Positions 1 to 6,324 of a stretch of DNA of 6,324 bases are shown here, one piece after another. Source of the stretch: Candidatus Adiutrix sp. (GTDB taxonomy: Bacteria; Desulfobacterota; Desulfarculia; Adiutricales; Adiutricaceae); the NCBI GenBank assembly GCA_031283395.1, contig JAITBV010000227.1, forward strand, positions 1 through 6,324, written 5' to 3'. The notes under the pieces are model-generated. The model saw only the letters and a program-made list of their open reading frames with translations, had not been told where the DNA came from and made no database searches. Numbering within the stretch: position 1 is the stretch's first letter; each line of letters begins with the position of its first letter. A program made the translations under genes and the position numbers.

Positions 1-476
1 TTGATGTTGGCCAGAAATTCGTTCTTGGCCTTCTCGGCCTGTTCGGCCTCCTGGCGGGCCTTGTTCAGTAGGGCCGTGGCATCGCGGACTTCGCCCGGAG
101 GCACGAAGACGGCCTTGACCGCTTTTTGGGGCCCCCGCGAACTGCGCAGAACGCCCCAGGCGGAAATTTCCAACGACAATTCCTGGCCGCCCAGGGTCTC
201 GCCCGTGAGCAGCCAGTTGTCCACCCGGCCCTGGCGGGTCAATATCTCAAAAAACTCGCTGACGACTTCGGAACTGAAATGGGCCGGCAGAAAACCGTCC
301 GATTCCAGGGCCGCCTGGGCCGCCGCCGTATCCGGGTAGCCGAAGGTCTCGGCCAGGGCCTGGTTGGCCAGATACAGGCCGCGGTCATTGTCTATTATGT
401 AGGCCGGCAGGGGCAGTTCCCGCCAGAATTCCGCCAGATGCGTTCCTTCCTCTCCGGCCGGCCCTGGTTTGGTCAT
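1..476 (-). CDS. PAS-domain sensor histidine kinase, N-terminal part (cut by window edge)
   Basis: This is the first 158 codons of a gene that continues past the left edge. Residues about 14-132 look like a PAS sensor domain: an LPLPAYIIDNDRGLYLANQAL segment near residues 21-41 matches the usual opening strands and N-cap, followed by the FGY turn at 45-47. A charged helix (KARQEAEQAEKAKNEF) then leads into FLANI, which in this family is followed directly by the phospho-accepting His box (SHE or NHE, then RTP) of a HisKA domain; that box lies just outside. No membrane segment or signal peptide precedes the PAS domain, so this part is probably cytoplasmic. The ATG at 476 was chosen because it lies 7 bases after the phosphoglycerate kinase stop with a modest purine-rich stretch before it, so the two are probably co-transcribed. 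Ligand, further domains and any partner regulator cannot be seen. A hybrid kinase is equally possible. Confidence 0.85.
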   Translation of the reverse strand, partial: MTKPGPAGEEGTHLAEFWRELPLPAYIIDNDRGLYLANQALAETFGYPDTAAAQAALESDGFLPAHFSSEVVSEFFEILTRQGRVDNWLLTGETLGGQELSLEISAWGVLRSSRGPQKAVKAVFVPPGEVRDATALLNKARQEAEQAEKAKNEFLANI

Positions 477-483
477 AAGCGTC

Positions 484-1776
484 TCACTTCTTCAAAAGGA
501 CGCTGATCGGCTTAAGGCCATAGGGAGAGCCCTGCTCTATGGCCGTGAGCACCGCGCCGCCGCCGGTGAAGAAATAATAGGACGGGTCGTCCAGGGCGTC
601 CATGTAGAGCCCGGGCTGAAGGTTTTTGAATTCGGCCAGGGTGTCGCCGCCGCCGTAGAGCTTAAGGGCCTTTTTGTTTTCAGCGATGAGGCCGTACATG
701 GCCCGGCTGCCCTCGCCGAAATTGGGGGTGAAGCCCATGACGGCGTTTATGAAGACGGTGCGGGCCTGGGCCAGGGGGCCGCGGATGGCCGGGTCGTCGA
801 AGGATTCCGGGGCCACGTCCAGGAAATAGGCGTATTTCTGGCCCGGGGAAAAATCGGCGGCCTTGACCACCCGCACCTGGGCCGGGTCGCGCTTGTCGAG
901 GATCTTGGATTCCACCACGGCCTTGGGCTCCAGTATCTTGCCCGCGTTTTTATCCTTTTCCACCAGTCCCTTGGCCAGTTCCACATCCTCGGCTTCCACC
1001 CCGGCCACCTCGATGCCGTATTTGGCGCAAAGGAAGGCGTTGTAGATGACGCCGCCCAGGAGGAGATGGCTGACCTGGTCGTAGAGTTTGTTCAGGGGGC
1101 CGATCTTGGTGTCGTACTTGGAGCCGGCCACCACGGCCACGAAGGGCGGATCGGGCGTGATCACCCGGGCCAGGTTGTCGATCTCCTTCTGCATCAGGAA
1201 GCCCGCGCAGGCCGGCATATCCTTGGCCACGTCATAGGTGGAGGCGTGGGGCTGCCAGGAGCCGAAGGCGTCGTTGACGTAGATGTCGGCCAGCCCGGCC
1301 AATTCGGCGGCCAGGACCTTGGTCTTGTCGTCCTTGGATTCCTCGCCGGCGAACCAACGGGTGTTGGGCATATACAGCCCGCCCACCTTGCGTTCCCTAA
1401 GCTGGTCCAGGAGGGGGAGCATGACCTGGACCACATCGTCCATGTTGGTGATGCCCCATTCCGGGTCCCTCGGCAGCTTGGGGATGACCAGTCCGGCTTC
1501 CAGCTTGCGGTTGAGGTATTCCACGATGGGGTCCACGGCCGTGCCGGACTCGCTTTTGATCTTGCCGGTCTTGCCGTCGCGGGTGCGGCCGTTGTGGGTC
1601 ATCAGGATGAGGTGACCGCCCCGGGTGGCGACGTAATGGATGAGACCGAAGGTTGAATCGATGCGGAAGGGATCCTTGATGACGCCCTTTTCCACAACAT
1701 TGTGATCGACCCGGGCCAGAACTATCTTCCCGGCCAGGTCGAAATCCTGAATCTTAGGCAGTTTCGCTTCGCTCAT
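484..1776 (-). CDS. pgk: Phosphoglycerate kinase, divergent subtype (430 aa)
   Basis: Predicted to transfer phosphate between 1,3-bisphosphoglycerate and ADP (reversibly) in cytoplasmic glycolysis or gluconeogenesis. Family features in order are RVDHN (22-26), Arg38, THNGR (60-64), NTRWF (138-142), YVNDAFG (166-172), AGFLMQKE (191-198), the nucleotide lysines 220 and 224 in GSKYDTKIG, YGGGDT (374-379) and FTGGGA (403-408). Arg22, Arg38, His61, Arg64 and Arg140 of the substrate patch are kept. Odd points: the Pro ending the RxDxNxP signature is Val28; HLGRP is HNGRT; the HRAH stretch after NDAFG is SWQPH, which removes one usual Arg; and the WNGPxGxFE stretch is INAVMGFTP (343-351), without the Glu that contacts the ribose. 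At 430 residues it is longer than the usual 390-400, with extra sequence near 66-80 and 99-112. The start has AAGGAG 8 bases upstream (1785-1790). The fold is certain enough; activity with the changed residues is likely but inferred. Confidence 0.9.
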   Translation of the reverse strand: MSEAKLPKIQDFDLAGKIVLARVDHNVVEKGVIKDPFRIDSTFGLIHYVATRGGHLILMTHNGRTRDGKTGKIKSESGTAVDPIVEYLNRKLEAGLVIPKLPRDPEWGITNMDDVVQVMLPLLDQLRERKVGGLYMPNTRWFAGEESKDDKTKVLAAELAGLADIYVNDAFGSWQPHASTYDVAKDMPACAGFLMQKEIDNLARVITPDPPFVAVVAGSKYDTKIGPLNKLYDQVSHLLLGGVIYNAFLCAKYGIEVAGVEAEDVELAKGLVEKDKNAGKILEPKAVVESKILDKRDPAQVRVVKAADFSPGQKYAYFLDVAPESFDDPAIRGPLAQARTVFINAVMGFTPNFGEGSRAMYGLIAENKKALKLYGGGDTLAEFKNLQPGLYMDALDDPSYYFFTGGGAVLTAIEQGSPYGLKPISVLLKK

Positions 1777-1818
1777 GGATGTTTCTCCTTGATATTGCCA
1801 GAAGTATCCGAAAAGAAA

Positions 1819-2040
1819 TCATTCAAAGGCGGCCCCGCACCAGGGGCAAAACTTGAAATCGGCGCTGGACAACTGCTCATGGCAGTGGTTGCAGACCAGG
1901 GTCATTTCCGTGGCGCAGTAGGGGCAGTAGGTGAAACTTTTGAACAGGTGGCGCTGTTCCGGGGTCAAGCCGGATATTTTTTCAGAGCAGTCCGTTTCCT
2001 GGCAAATTTTATCCACACTACTGGTCAGGGTTTCACTCAT
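1819..2040 (-). CDS. Small zinc-ribbon protein (73 aa)
   Basis: A 73-residue protein whose C-terminal half carries three CxxC pairs: CPYC (39-42), CNHC (50-53) and CPWC (65-68). The last, followed by GAAF, is the typical end of a zinc ribbon, so two of the pairs, or all three in a shared arrangement, probably bind zinc. Two further cysteines (13 and 18) are spaced too loosely to call a site. The N-terminal 38 residues are polar and charged, with no signal peptide or membrane segment. GAGGAG at 2046-2051, 5 bases before the ATG, supports the start. It is the first gene after the promoter at 2120-2125 and lies 42 bases ahead of the phosphoglycerate kinase with no terminator between, so it should share its transcript. 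The function is unknown; such ribbons commonly mediate protein-protein or nucleic acid contacts, which the sequence cannot distinguish. Confidence 0.8.
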   Translation of the reverse strand: MSETLTSSVDKICQETDCSEKISGLTPEQRHLFKSFTYCPYCATEMTLVCNHCHEQLSSADFKFCPWCGAAFE

Positions 2041-2060
2041 TTAAACTCCTCGCTGTCAAA

Positions 2061-2084
2061 GCCCTTCGGGGCCTTCGCCGGCCC
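2061..2084 (-). promoter_or_regulatory. Two overlapping hairpins in the leader of the zinc-ribbon mRNA
   Basis: Read on the minus strand, the leader can form either GGGCC-loop-GGCCC (2069-2084, 6-base loop) or GCCC-CGAA-GGGC (2061-2072, 4-base loop). The two share bases 2069-2072 and exclude each other. The second ends 9 bases before the ribosome binding site at 2046-2051. The pairings are read directly from the sequence; any regulatory effect is inferred. In GC-rich DNA short stems like these also arise by chance. Confidence 0.3.
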
Positions 2085-2119
2085 TTTAAGGCTCAGAATG
2101 TTTTCAAGGCTAATACTCT

Positions 2120-2125
2120 ATTATA
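2120..2125 (-). promoter_or_regulatory. Probable -10 element of the zinc-ribbon / pgk / kinase operon
   Basis: A perfect TATAAT on the minus strand, with transcription expected to begin near 2112-2114 and a leader of about 72 bases. It lies just past the terminator of the upstream gene, where a promoter is needed. The -35 position with 17-base spacing reads TTTTCT, a poor match, so the promoter may be weak or use an activator. Confidence 0.55.
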
Positions 2126-2144
2126 CACCAACGGCCCGGCAAAG

Positions 2145-2171
2145 AAAAGGCCCCGCCGGGGCCCTTTTTTT
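2145..2171. terminator. Rho-independent terminator, probably bidirectional
   Basis: GGCCCC (2149-2154) pairs with GGGGCC (2158-2163) around a 3-base loop. On the plus strand seven T follow (2165-2171). On the minus strand a G-U pair and three A-T pairs extend the stem to 10 bp, followed by TTTTCTTT. The main user is the DUF3786 gene, transcribed leftward, whose stop codon is at 2239-2241. It would insulate that gene from the operon promoter at 2120-2125. Confidence 0.8.
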
Positions 2172-2174
2172 GAA

Positions 2175-2226
2175 CCATAATCACGCCCTCGGGCGCTTCA
2201 GCCCCCGCCGCCCCGCCGGATTATGG
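2175..2226 (-). repeat. 8-bp dyad with nested hairpin in the 3' region after the DUF3786 gene
   Basis: CCATAATC (2175-2182) and GATTATGG (2219-2226) are perfect inverted copies. The 36 bases between them include a second dyad, CGCCC-TC-GGGCG (2184-2195). The whole lies between the DUF3786 stop codon and the terminator, so it would fold in the 3' untranslated part of that transcript. It is AT-containing and therefore stands out from the surrounding GC-rich background. The pairing is seen; a role in RNA stability, or as a protein site or small RNA, is only a possibility. Confidence 0.4.
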
Positions 2227-2238
2227 GGCCTCGGCGGC

Positions 2239-2853
2239 CTACGGCCCCAGAAGCTCCTCGACCAGGACCAGTTCCATGAGTTCCAGGCACTCGTAGGACA
2301 CGAAGGTGGTGATCGAGGAGTCGAAAAGCACCTTGACCTCGGCCGGGAACTCGTCGTCGGCTTCGAAAAAGACGACGCGCACCGGGAAAAACGGCAGGTC
2401 CGGGAAAAGCCAGGATTCGCCCCCGGAGGGGGACCGGCCCTCGGCCCGGCCGCCTATCCGCCGGGCCGCCCCGGCGAAAAGGTCGTAGCGCCCGCCGAAA
2501 TTTTCGGTGAGAGGGACGATGAGGTTGTCGCTGGGGCTGGCCCCGGTGGAGACCACCCCGGTCAGGCGGCCGATGGGCAAAAATTCACCGGAGAGGGTCC
2601 CCCGGCCCCGGCTCATCAGGTAGTGGGCCAGGACGCTCTGGTGGTCCAGGGGGACGGGTGCGCCGTCCAGGGCGGAAATACCCGCGTTGGAGACCAGGTA
2701 GTCCCGACCGAAGAAGCGGACCGGCACCCGGCCCTGGCTATCCACGGCCAGGCCCAGGGCCGGGGCCTGGGCGGGCAGATCGGCTTCGGCCAGGGCGGCC
2801 ATCTGGCCGCCATGATACTGCTCCCGGTTTTGAAGGCTCGGGGTTCGGGACAT
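2239..2853 (-). CDS. DUF3786 family protein (204 aa)
   Basis: I recognise this as a DUF3786 protein, a family of unknown function found mainly in anaerobic bacteria and abundant in Desulfobacterota. The family pattern is present throughout: RFFGRDYLVS (46-55), the PVPLDHQSVLAHYLMSRG helix (66-83) with TLSGEFLPIGRL (86-97), NFGGRYDLFAGAARRIGG (118-135), and a C-terminal core PFFPVRVVFFEADDEFPAE (154-172) with VLFDSSITTF (175-184) and a closing acidic helix ending LVEELLG. No signal peptide, membrane segment or cysteine cluster is present (a single Cys at 189), so it should be a soluble cytoplasmic protein. The ATG at 2853 has GAGG about 7 bases upstream. It is a single-gene unit, transcribed away from the transporter and closed by the terminator at 2145-2171. 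I do not know its activity; neighbours give no strong clue. Confidence 0.85.
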   Translation of the reverse strand: MSRTPSLQNREQYHGGQMAALAEADLPAQAPALGLAVDSQGRVPVRFFGRDYLVSNAGISALDGAPVPLDHQSVLAHYLMSRGRGTLSGEFLPIGRLTGVVSTGASPSDNLIVPLTENFGGRYDLFAGAARRIGGRAEGRSPSGGESWLFPDLPFFPVRVVFFEADDEFPAEVKVLFDSSITTFVSYECLELMELVLVEELLGP

Positions 2854-2889
2854 GGGGAAACCTCGCCGGATTTTTTCAAATTGATTTTT

Positions 2890-2918
2890 ATTATCCTAAT
2901 ATAAAGGCCGGAGAAAAA
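2890..2918 (-). promoter_or_regulatory. Weak candidate promoter for the DUF3786 gene
   Basis: On the minus strand GATAAT (2890-2895) is a good -10, but the sequence 17 bases upstream (2913-2918) is TTTTTC, a poor -35. A second possible -10, TATATT, lies at 2898-2903. The AT-rich stretch 2877-2920 is where a promoter is expected; the exact element is uncertain. Confidence 0.35.
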
Positions 2919-2933
2919 CAAGCGCCCGGCCTT
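2904..2933. promoter_or_regulatory. 8-bp dyad overlapping the divergent promoters (possible operator)
   Basis: AAGGCCGG (2904-2911) and CCGGCCTT (2926-2933) are perfect inverted copies with 14 bases between. The right arm overlaps the first two bases of the -35 box of the transporter promoter, and the left arm lies in the presumed promoter region of the DUF3786 gene. No T-run follows on either strand, so it is not a standard terminator. A shared operator is an inference. Confidence 0.35.
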
Positions 2934-2960
2934 GACCGCGCCTGGGGGCTTGGCTAGAAT
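2932..2960 (+). promoter_or_regulatory. Sigma-70-type promoter of the transporter / tgt / sec genes
   Basis: TTGACC (2932-2937) and TAGAAT (2955-2960) are separated by exactly 17 bases, with five of six matches to consensus at each box. Transcription should begin near 2966-2968, only about 10 bases before the transporter ATG at 2977, so the leader would be extremely short and the GAGG ribosome binding site (2967-2970) would sit at its very 5' end. Confidence 0.7.
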
Positions 2961-2976
2961 AGGCCCGAGGAACACC

Positions 2977-3876
2977 ATGGTTTTTACCAAATGCCGAATG
3001 ACGGACCGCCTGGTTTACGCTCTCCTGGTCCTGACCATGGCGGCCTGGGGGGCGACCTTCGTGGCCGCCCGCATAGTGGCCCGGGAGAGCGGACCCTTTT
3101 CCGCCGCCTTCTGGCGCTTCGCCCTGGCCGCCCTGGTCCTGGTCCCCCTGACCCGGCGGCGGGAGGGCTTTTTGCGCCCCCGGGGACTGGATCCGGCCGG
3201 CTGGCTGCTCCTGGCCCTTCTGGGGGCCTCGGGCATGTTCGGGTATAACTACTTCTTCATCAAGGGCCTGGGCCTGACCGAAGCCGGGACGGCCTCGGTC
3301 ATCGTGGGCGCCAACCCCGGCCTGACTTACCTGGGCCTGGCCCTCTTCTTCCGGGAAAAGATAACCGGCCGCGGCCTTTTCGGCTTCGCCCTGGCCCTGG
3401 CCGGGGCCGTCCTGGTCATCACCCGCGGCCGGCCGACCGGCCTTCTGACCGGGAGTCTGGGCCAGGGTGAATTGCTCGTCGCCGCCTGCGCCGTGTGCTG
3501 GGCGGCCTATTCCTTATTCGGCAAACTCGTGCTCCAGCGCCTCTCCCCCCTGAAGTCCACCACCTGGGCCTGCATCTTCGGCCTGATCTTCCTGGGCCCG
3601 GCCGCCCTCTGGGAAGGGGAGCCGGCCCTGGCCTACAGCCCGGCCTGCTGGGCCGGGCTGGCCTTCCTGGGCCTTCTGGGCACGGCCCTGGGCTTCACGC
3701 TCTACTACCAGGGCATCCTGCGCCTGGGCGCGGGCCGGGCGGCGGTCTTCATCAACCTGGTGCCCGTCTTCGGCGTCCTGAGCGGCTGGCTGATCCTGGA
3801 CGAAAAACTGGGCTGGTCCCTGGCCGCCGGCCTGGCCCTGGTCCTTTCCGGCATCAGCCTGATCCAGAAAACTTAG
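2977..3876 (+). CDS. EamA/DMT-superfamily transporter (299 aa)
   Basis: An inner-membrane protein of the drug/metabolite transporter superfamily with two EamA repeats and about ten membrane helices. The first repeat covers roughly 12-150 and opens with the typical MAAWGATFVAARIV (21-34); the second covers roughly 162-297 and ends AVFINLVPVFGVLSGWLILDE, then a last helix LAAGLALVLSGISLIQ. Length is normal for the family (about 300). Members export or import small metabolites such as amino acids, nucleobases or sugars, and substrate cannot be read from sequence. ATG 2977 was chosen because GAGG lies 6 bases upstream; the in-frame ATG at 2998 has no such site, and a TTG at 2932 lies inside the promoter. 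The tgt start follows the stop codon after 7 bases. Association with tgt raises the possibility of a queuosine-related or simple housekeeping substrate, but this is speculation. Confidence 0.9.
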   Translation: MVFTKCRMTDRLVYALLVLTMAAWGATFVAARIVARESGPFSAAFWRFALAALVLVPLTRRREGFLRPRGLDPAGWLLLALLGASGMFGYNYFFIKGLGLTEAGTASVIVGANPGLTYLGLALFFREKITGRGLFGFALALAGAVLVITRGRPTGLLTGSLGQGELLVAACAVCWAAYSLFGKLVLQRLSPLKSTTWACIFGLIFLGPAALWEGEPALAYSPACWAGLAFLGLLGTALGFTLYYQGILRLGAGRAAVFINLVPVFGVLSGWLILDEKLGWSLAAGLALVLSGISLIQKT

Positions 3877-3883
3877 TTTTATA

Positions 3884-5050
<1,167 letters not shown>

Positions 5051-5108
5051 AGGCTGAAGACCTTCCCGAACCAAAGACGATACCCTAAACCACTTTGACG
5101 GAGAACCC

Positions 5109-5480
5109 ATGTTCAGCTTAAATTTCGCCGCGGCCCTGGCCTGGGCCGCCGATGTCGTCGATGGCGCCGCCGGGGGCGCCGCCCCCCAGACGCAAGGCCT
5201 TTGGACGAGCGTTGTGATGTTCGGGGGCATGTTCGCCTTCATCTACTTTATTATGATCCGCCCCCAGCAGAAAAAACAGAAGGAACACCAGGAAATGATC
5301 AACAGCCTGCAAAAGGGCGACCGCATCCAGACCAGCGGGGGCATCCTGGGCGTCATCACCGGCAGCGACCAGAACGAGCTGACCGTGGAGATAGCGCCCC
5401 AGGTCCGGGTCAAGGTGGGCCGGGGTTTCGTCAGCCGGGTCGTCAAGCCAGGCCAGGGCGGCGAGAAAGACAAGAAATAA
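5109..5480 (+). CDS. yajC: Preprotein translocase subunit YajC
   Basis: A small inner-membrane partner of SecDF that joins the Sec translocon holocomplex. The 123-residue protein has a hydrophobic, Ala- and Gly-rich N-terminus (1-30), one membrane helix at about 32-50, and then the family hallmark RPQQKKQKEHQEM (51-63) followed by the cytoplasmic domain with LQKGDRIQTSGGILGVI (67-83), a beta-strand region (EIAPQVRVKVGRGFVSRVV) and a basic tail ending EKDKK. GGAG lies 5 bases before the ATG. It sits 58 bases after tgt, with no terminator seen, and 29 bases before secD, matching the common tgt-yajC-secD-secF gene order. The first 30 residues are longer than in the E. coli protein and could be read as a signal peptide, but similar extensions are common in the family. 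Confidence 0.96.
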   Translation: MFSLNFAAALAWAADVVDGAAGGAAPQTQGLWTSVVMFGGMFAFIYFIMIRPQQKKQKEHQEMINSLQKGDRIQTSGGILGVITGSDQNELTVEIAPQVRVKVGRGFVSRVVKPGQGGEKDKK

Positions 5481-5495
5481 AACTTGGCCTTAGGT

Positions 5496-5501
5496 AAGGA
5501 G
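5496..5501 (+). promoter_or_regulatory. Ribosome binding site that fixes the GTG start of secD
   Basis: AAGGAG, 8 bases before a GTG at 5510. The next in-frame ATG (5543) would fall inside the first membrane helix and has no comparable site, so GTG is preferred. Confidence 0.85.
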
Positions 5502-5509
5502 AGCCGGCC

Positions 5510-6324
5510 GTGGATAATTCGATAAAATGGCGCCTGGGCCTGATGGGGGCGGTGGTCTTCGTCTTCACCGCCCTGATGCTGCCGACCTTCATCGACGACC
5601 CGCCCTCCTGGGGGCCGAAGAAGAAGATCAGCCGGGGGCTGGATCTCAAGGGCGGCATCCACCTGATCATGGGCGTGGACCTGGAGGTGGCCCTGGCCAA
5701 CAACCTCGGCCGCCAGGCCGATGAAGTGCGCCGAGCCCTGTCGGAAGCCTCGATTCCGGCCGTCCGCGTGGCCAAAAGCCCCGACCTCCTGGTCATAGAG
5801 GCGGAATTTCCTGACGCCGCAAACCTTTCCGCGGCCCGCACCCTGATGGACAAGCAATTCGGAAACCTGGCCTTCAAGGCCGACGGGCTTAAGGCCGAAC
5901 TGACCCTGACCGATTCGGAAACCGCCTATCTGCGCGAGATGACCGGCCGCCAGGCCCTGGAGACCATCCGCAACCGGGTGGACCTTTTCGGCGTGGCCGA
6001 ACCGGACATCCGCCCCCAGGGCCCCGACCGCATCGTCATCCAACTGCCCGGCTTGAGCGACCCCCAGCGGGCCGTGGCCCTCATCGGCAAGACCGCCATG
6101 CTGGAATTCAAGCTGGTCGATGACACCCGCACGGCCGAATGGGCCCTGGCCAACGGGGTGCCGGCCGGCCTGGAAGTGCTCTATGGCCGCGAAGGGCCGG
6201 GGGGCCGGCCGAATCCCGGCGAGGAAAGGGCCTACCTCTTAAGGCGGCAGCCCTTGATGACCGGCGAGGGCCTGGTGGACGCCCGGGTGGTCTCCAGCCA
6301 ATACGCCCAGCCGGAAGTCTCCAT
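5510..6324 (+). CDS. secD: Protein translocase subunit SecD, N-terminal part (cut by window edge)
   Basis: SecD with SecF uses the proton motive force to help pull exported proteins through SecYEG and release them in the periplasm. Visible here are 271 codons from a GTG start: a first membrane helix (about 8-27), the RGLDLKGG motif (42-49) that opens the family's periplasmic region, and the conserved IRNRVDLFGVAEPDIRPQG stretch (153-171) leading to DRIVIQLPG and LIGKTAMLEFKLVD (191-204). The reading frame then continues through the large periplasmic P1 domain to the right edge, including an acidic Gly/Pro-rich loop near 227-240. The remaining membrane helices lie outside. secF is expected next. 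Nothing in the visible part looks damaged. Confidence 0.96.
   Translation, partial: MDNSIKWRLGLMGAVVFVFTALMLPTFIDDPPSWGPKKKISRGLDLKGGIHLIMGVDLEVALANNLGRQADEVRRALSEASIPAVRVAKSPDLLVIEAEFPDAANLSAARTLMDKQFGNLAFKADGLKAELTLTDSETAYLREMTGRQALETIRNRVDLFGVAEPDIRPQGPDRIVIQLPGLSDPQRAVALIGKTAMLEFKLVDDTRTAEWALANGVPAGLEVLYGREGPGGRPNPGEERAYLLRRQPLMTGEGLVDARVVSSQYAQPEVS

Noticed and set aside
469..1656. Long open frame of 395 codons on the plus strand, opposite the phosphoglycerate kinase
   Set aside because: It is a mirror of GC-rich codon use on the other strand; its translation is rich in Gly, His, Val and Ala with no recognisable domain, and the minus-strand gene is secure.
1702..2904. Open frame of 400 codons on the plus strand across the zinc-ribbon and DUF3786 genes
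   Set aside because: It runs through a terminator, a promoter and two supported opposite-strand genes and shows no family motif.
5051..5108. Possible promoter or terminator between tgt and yajC
   Set aside because: No hairpin with a T-run and no paired -35/-10 boxes were found; the gap seems to be a plain intergenic stretch within the operon.
5243..6043. Open frame of 266 codons on the minus strand opposite yajC and secD
   Set aside because: Antisense shadow of two strongly conserved genes; no ribosome binding site or domain.

Overview
The window looks like a chromosomal segment of a GC-rich bacterium, most likely an anaerobe of the Desulfobacterota (old Deltaproteobacteria). This is an inference from three things: a DUF3786 protein, an unusual phosphoglycerate kinase subtype that I associate from memory with that group, and a tgt-yajC-secD order with GC-rich codon use throughout. 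There are no mobile elements, no CRISPR array and no RNA genes that I can see. No gap between genes exceeds 200 bases.

Left part (1-2125, minus strand). One probable operon reads leftward from a -10 element at 2120-2125. It holds a 73-residue zinc-ribbon protein (1819-2040), a divergent phosphoglycerate kinase (484-1776), and the N-terminal part of a PAS sensor histidine kinase that runs off the left edge (1-476). The last two are 7 bases apart. The enzyme keeps the Lys pair and GGGD motif for nucleotide and most of the basic patch for 3-phosphoglycerate, but departs from several textbook signatures.

Middle (2142-2976). A GC-rich hairpin with T-runs on both sides acts as a probable bidirectional terminator. 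It separates the left operon from a DUF3786 gene (2239-2853, minus strand). An 8-bp dyad enclosing a smaller hairpin sits between the DUF3786 stop codon and the terminator. The 123-base divergent gap to the right holds a clear sigma-70-type promoter on the plus strand (TTGACC, 17 bases, TAGAAT) and an 8-bp dyad that overlaps its -35 box.

Right part (2977-6324, plus strand). An EamA/DMT-type transporter, queuosine tRNA-guanine transglycosylase (tgt), the Sec accessory subunit yajC, and the first 271 codons of secD follow one another. The tgt-yajC-secD order is the well-known one. The unusual member is the transporter, whose stop codon lies 7 bases before a tgt start that has no visible ribosome binding site, which suggests translational coupling.

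Overall this is mostly ordinary housekeeping DNA. The points most worth a second look are the divergent phosphoglycerate kinase and its zinc-ribbon and sensor-kinase neighbours, the DUF3786 gene with its structured 3' end, and the dyad on the divergent promoter.
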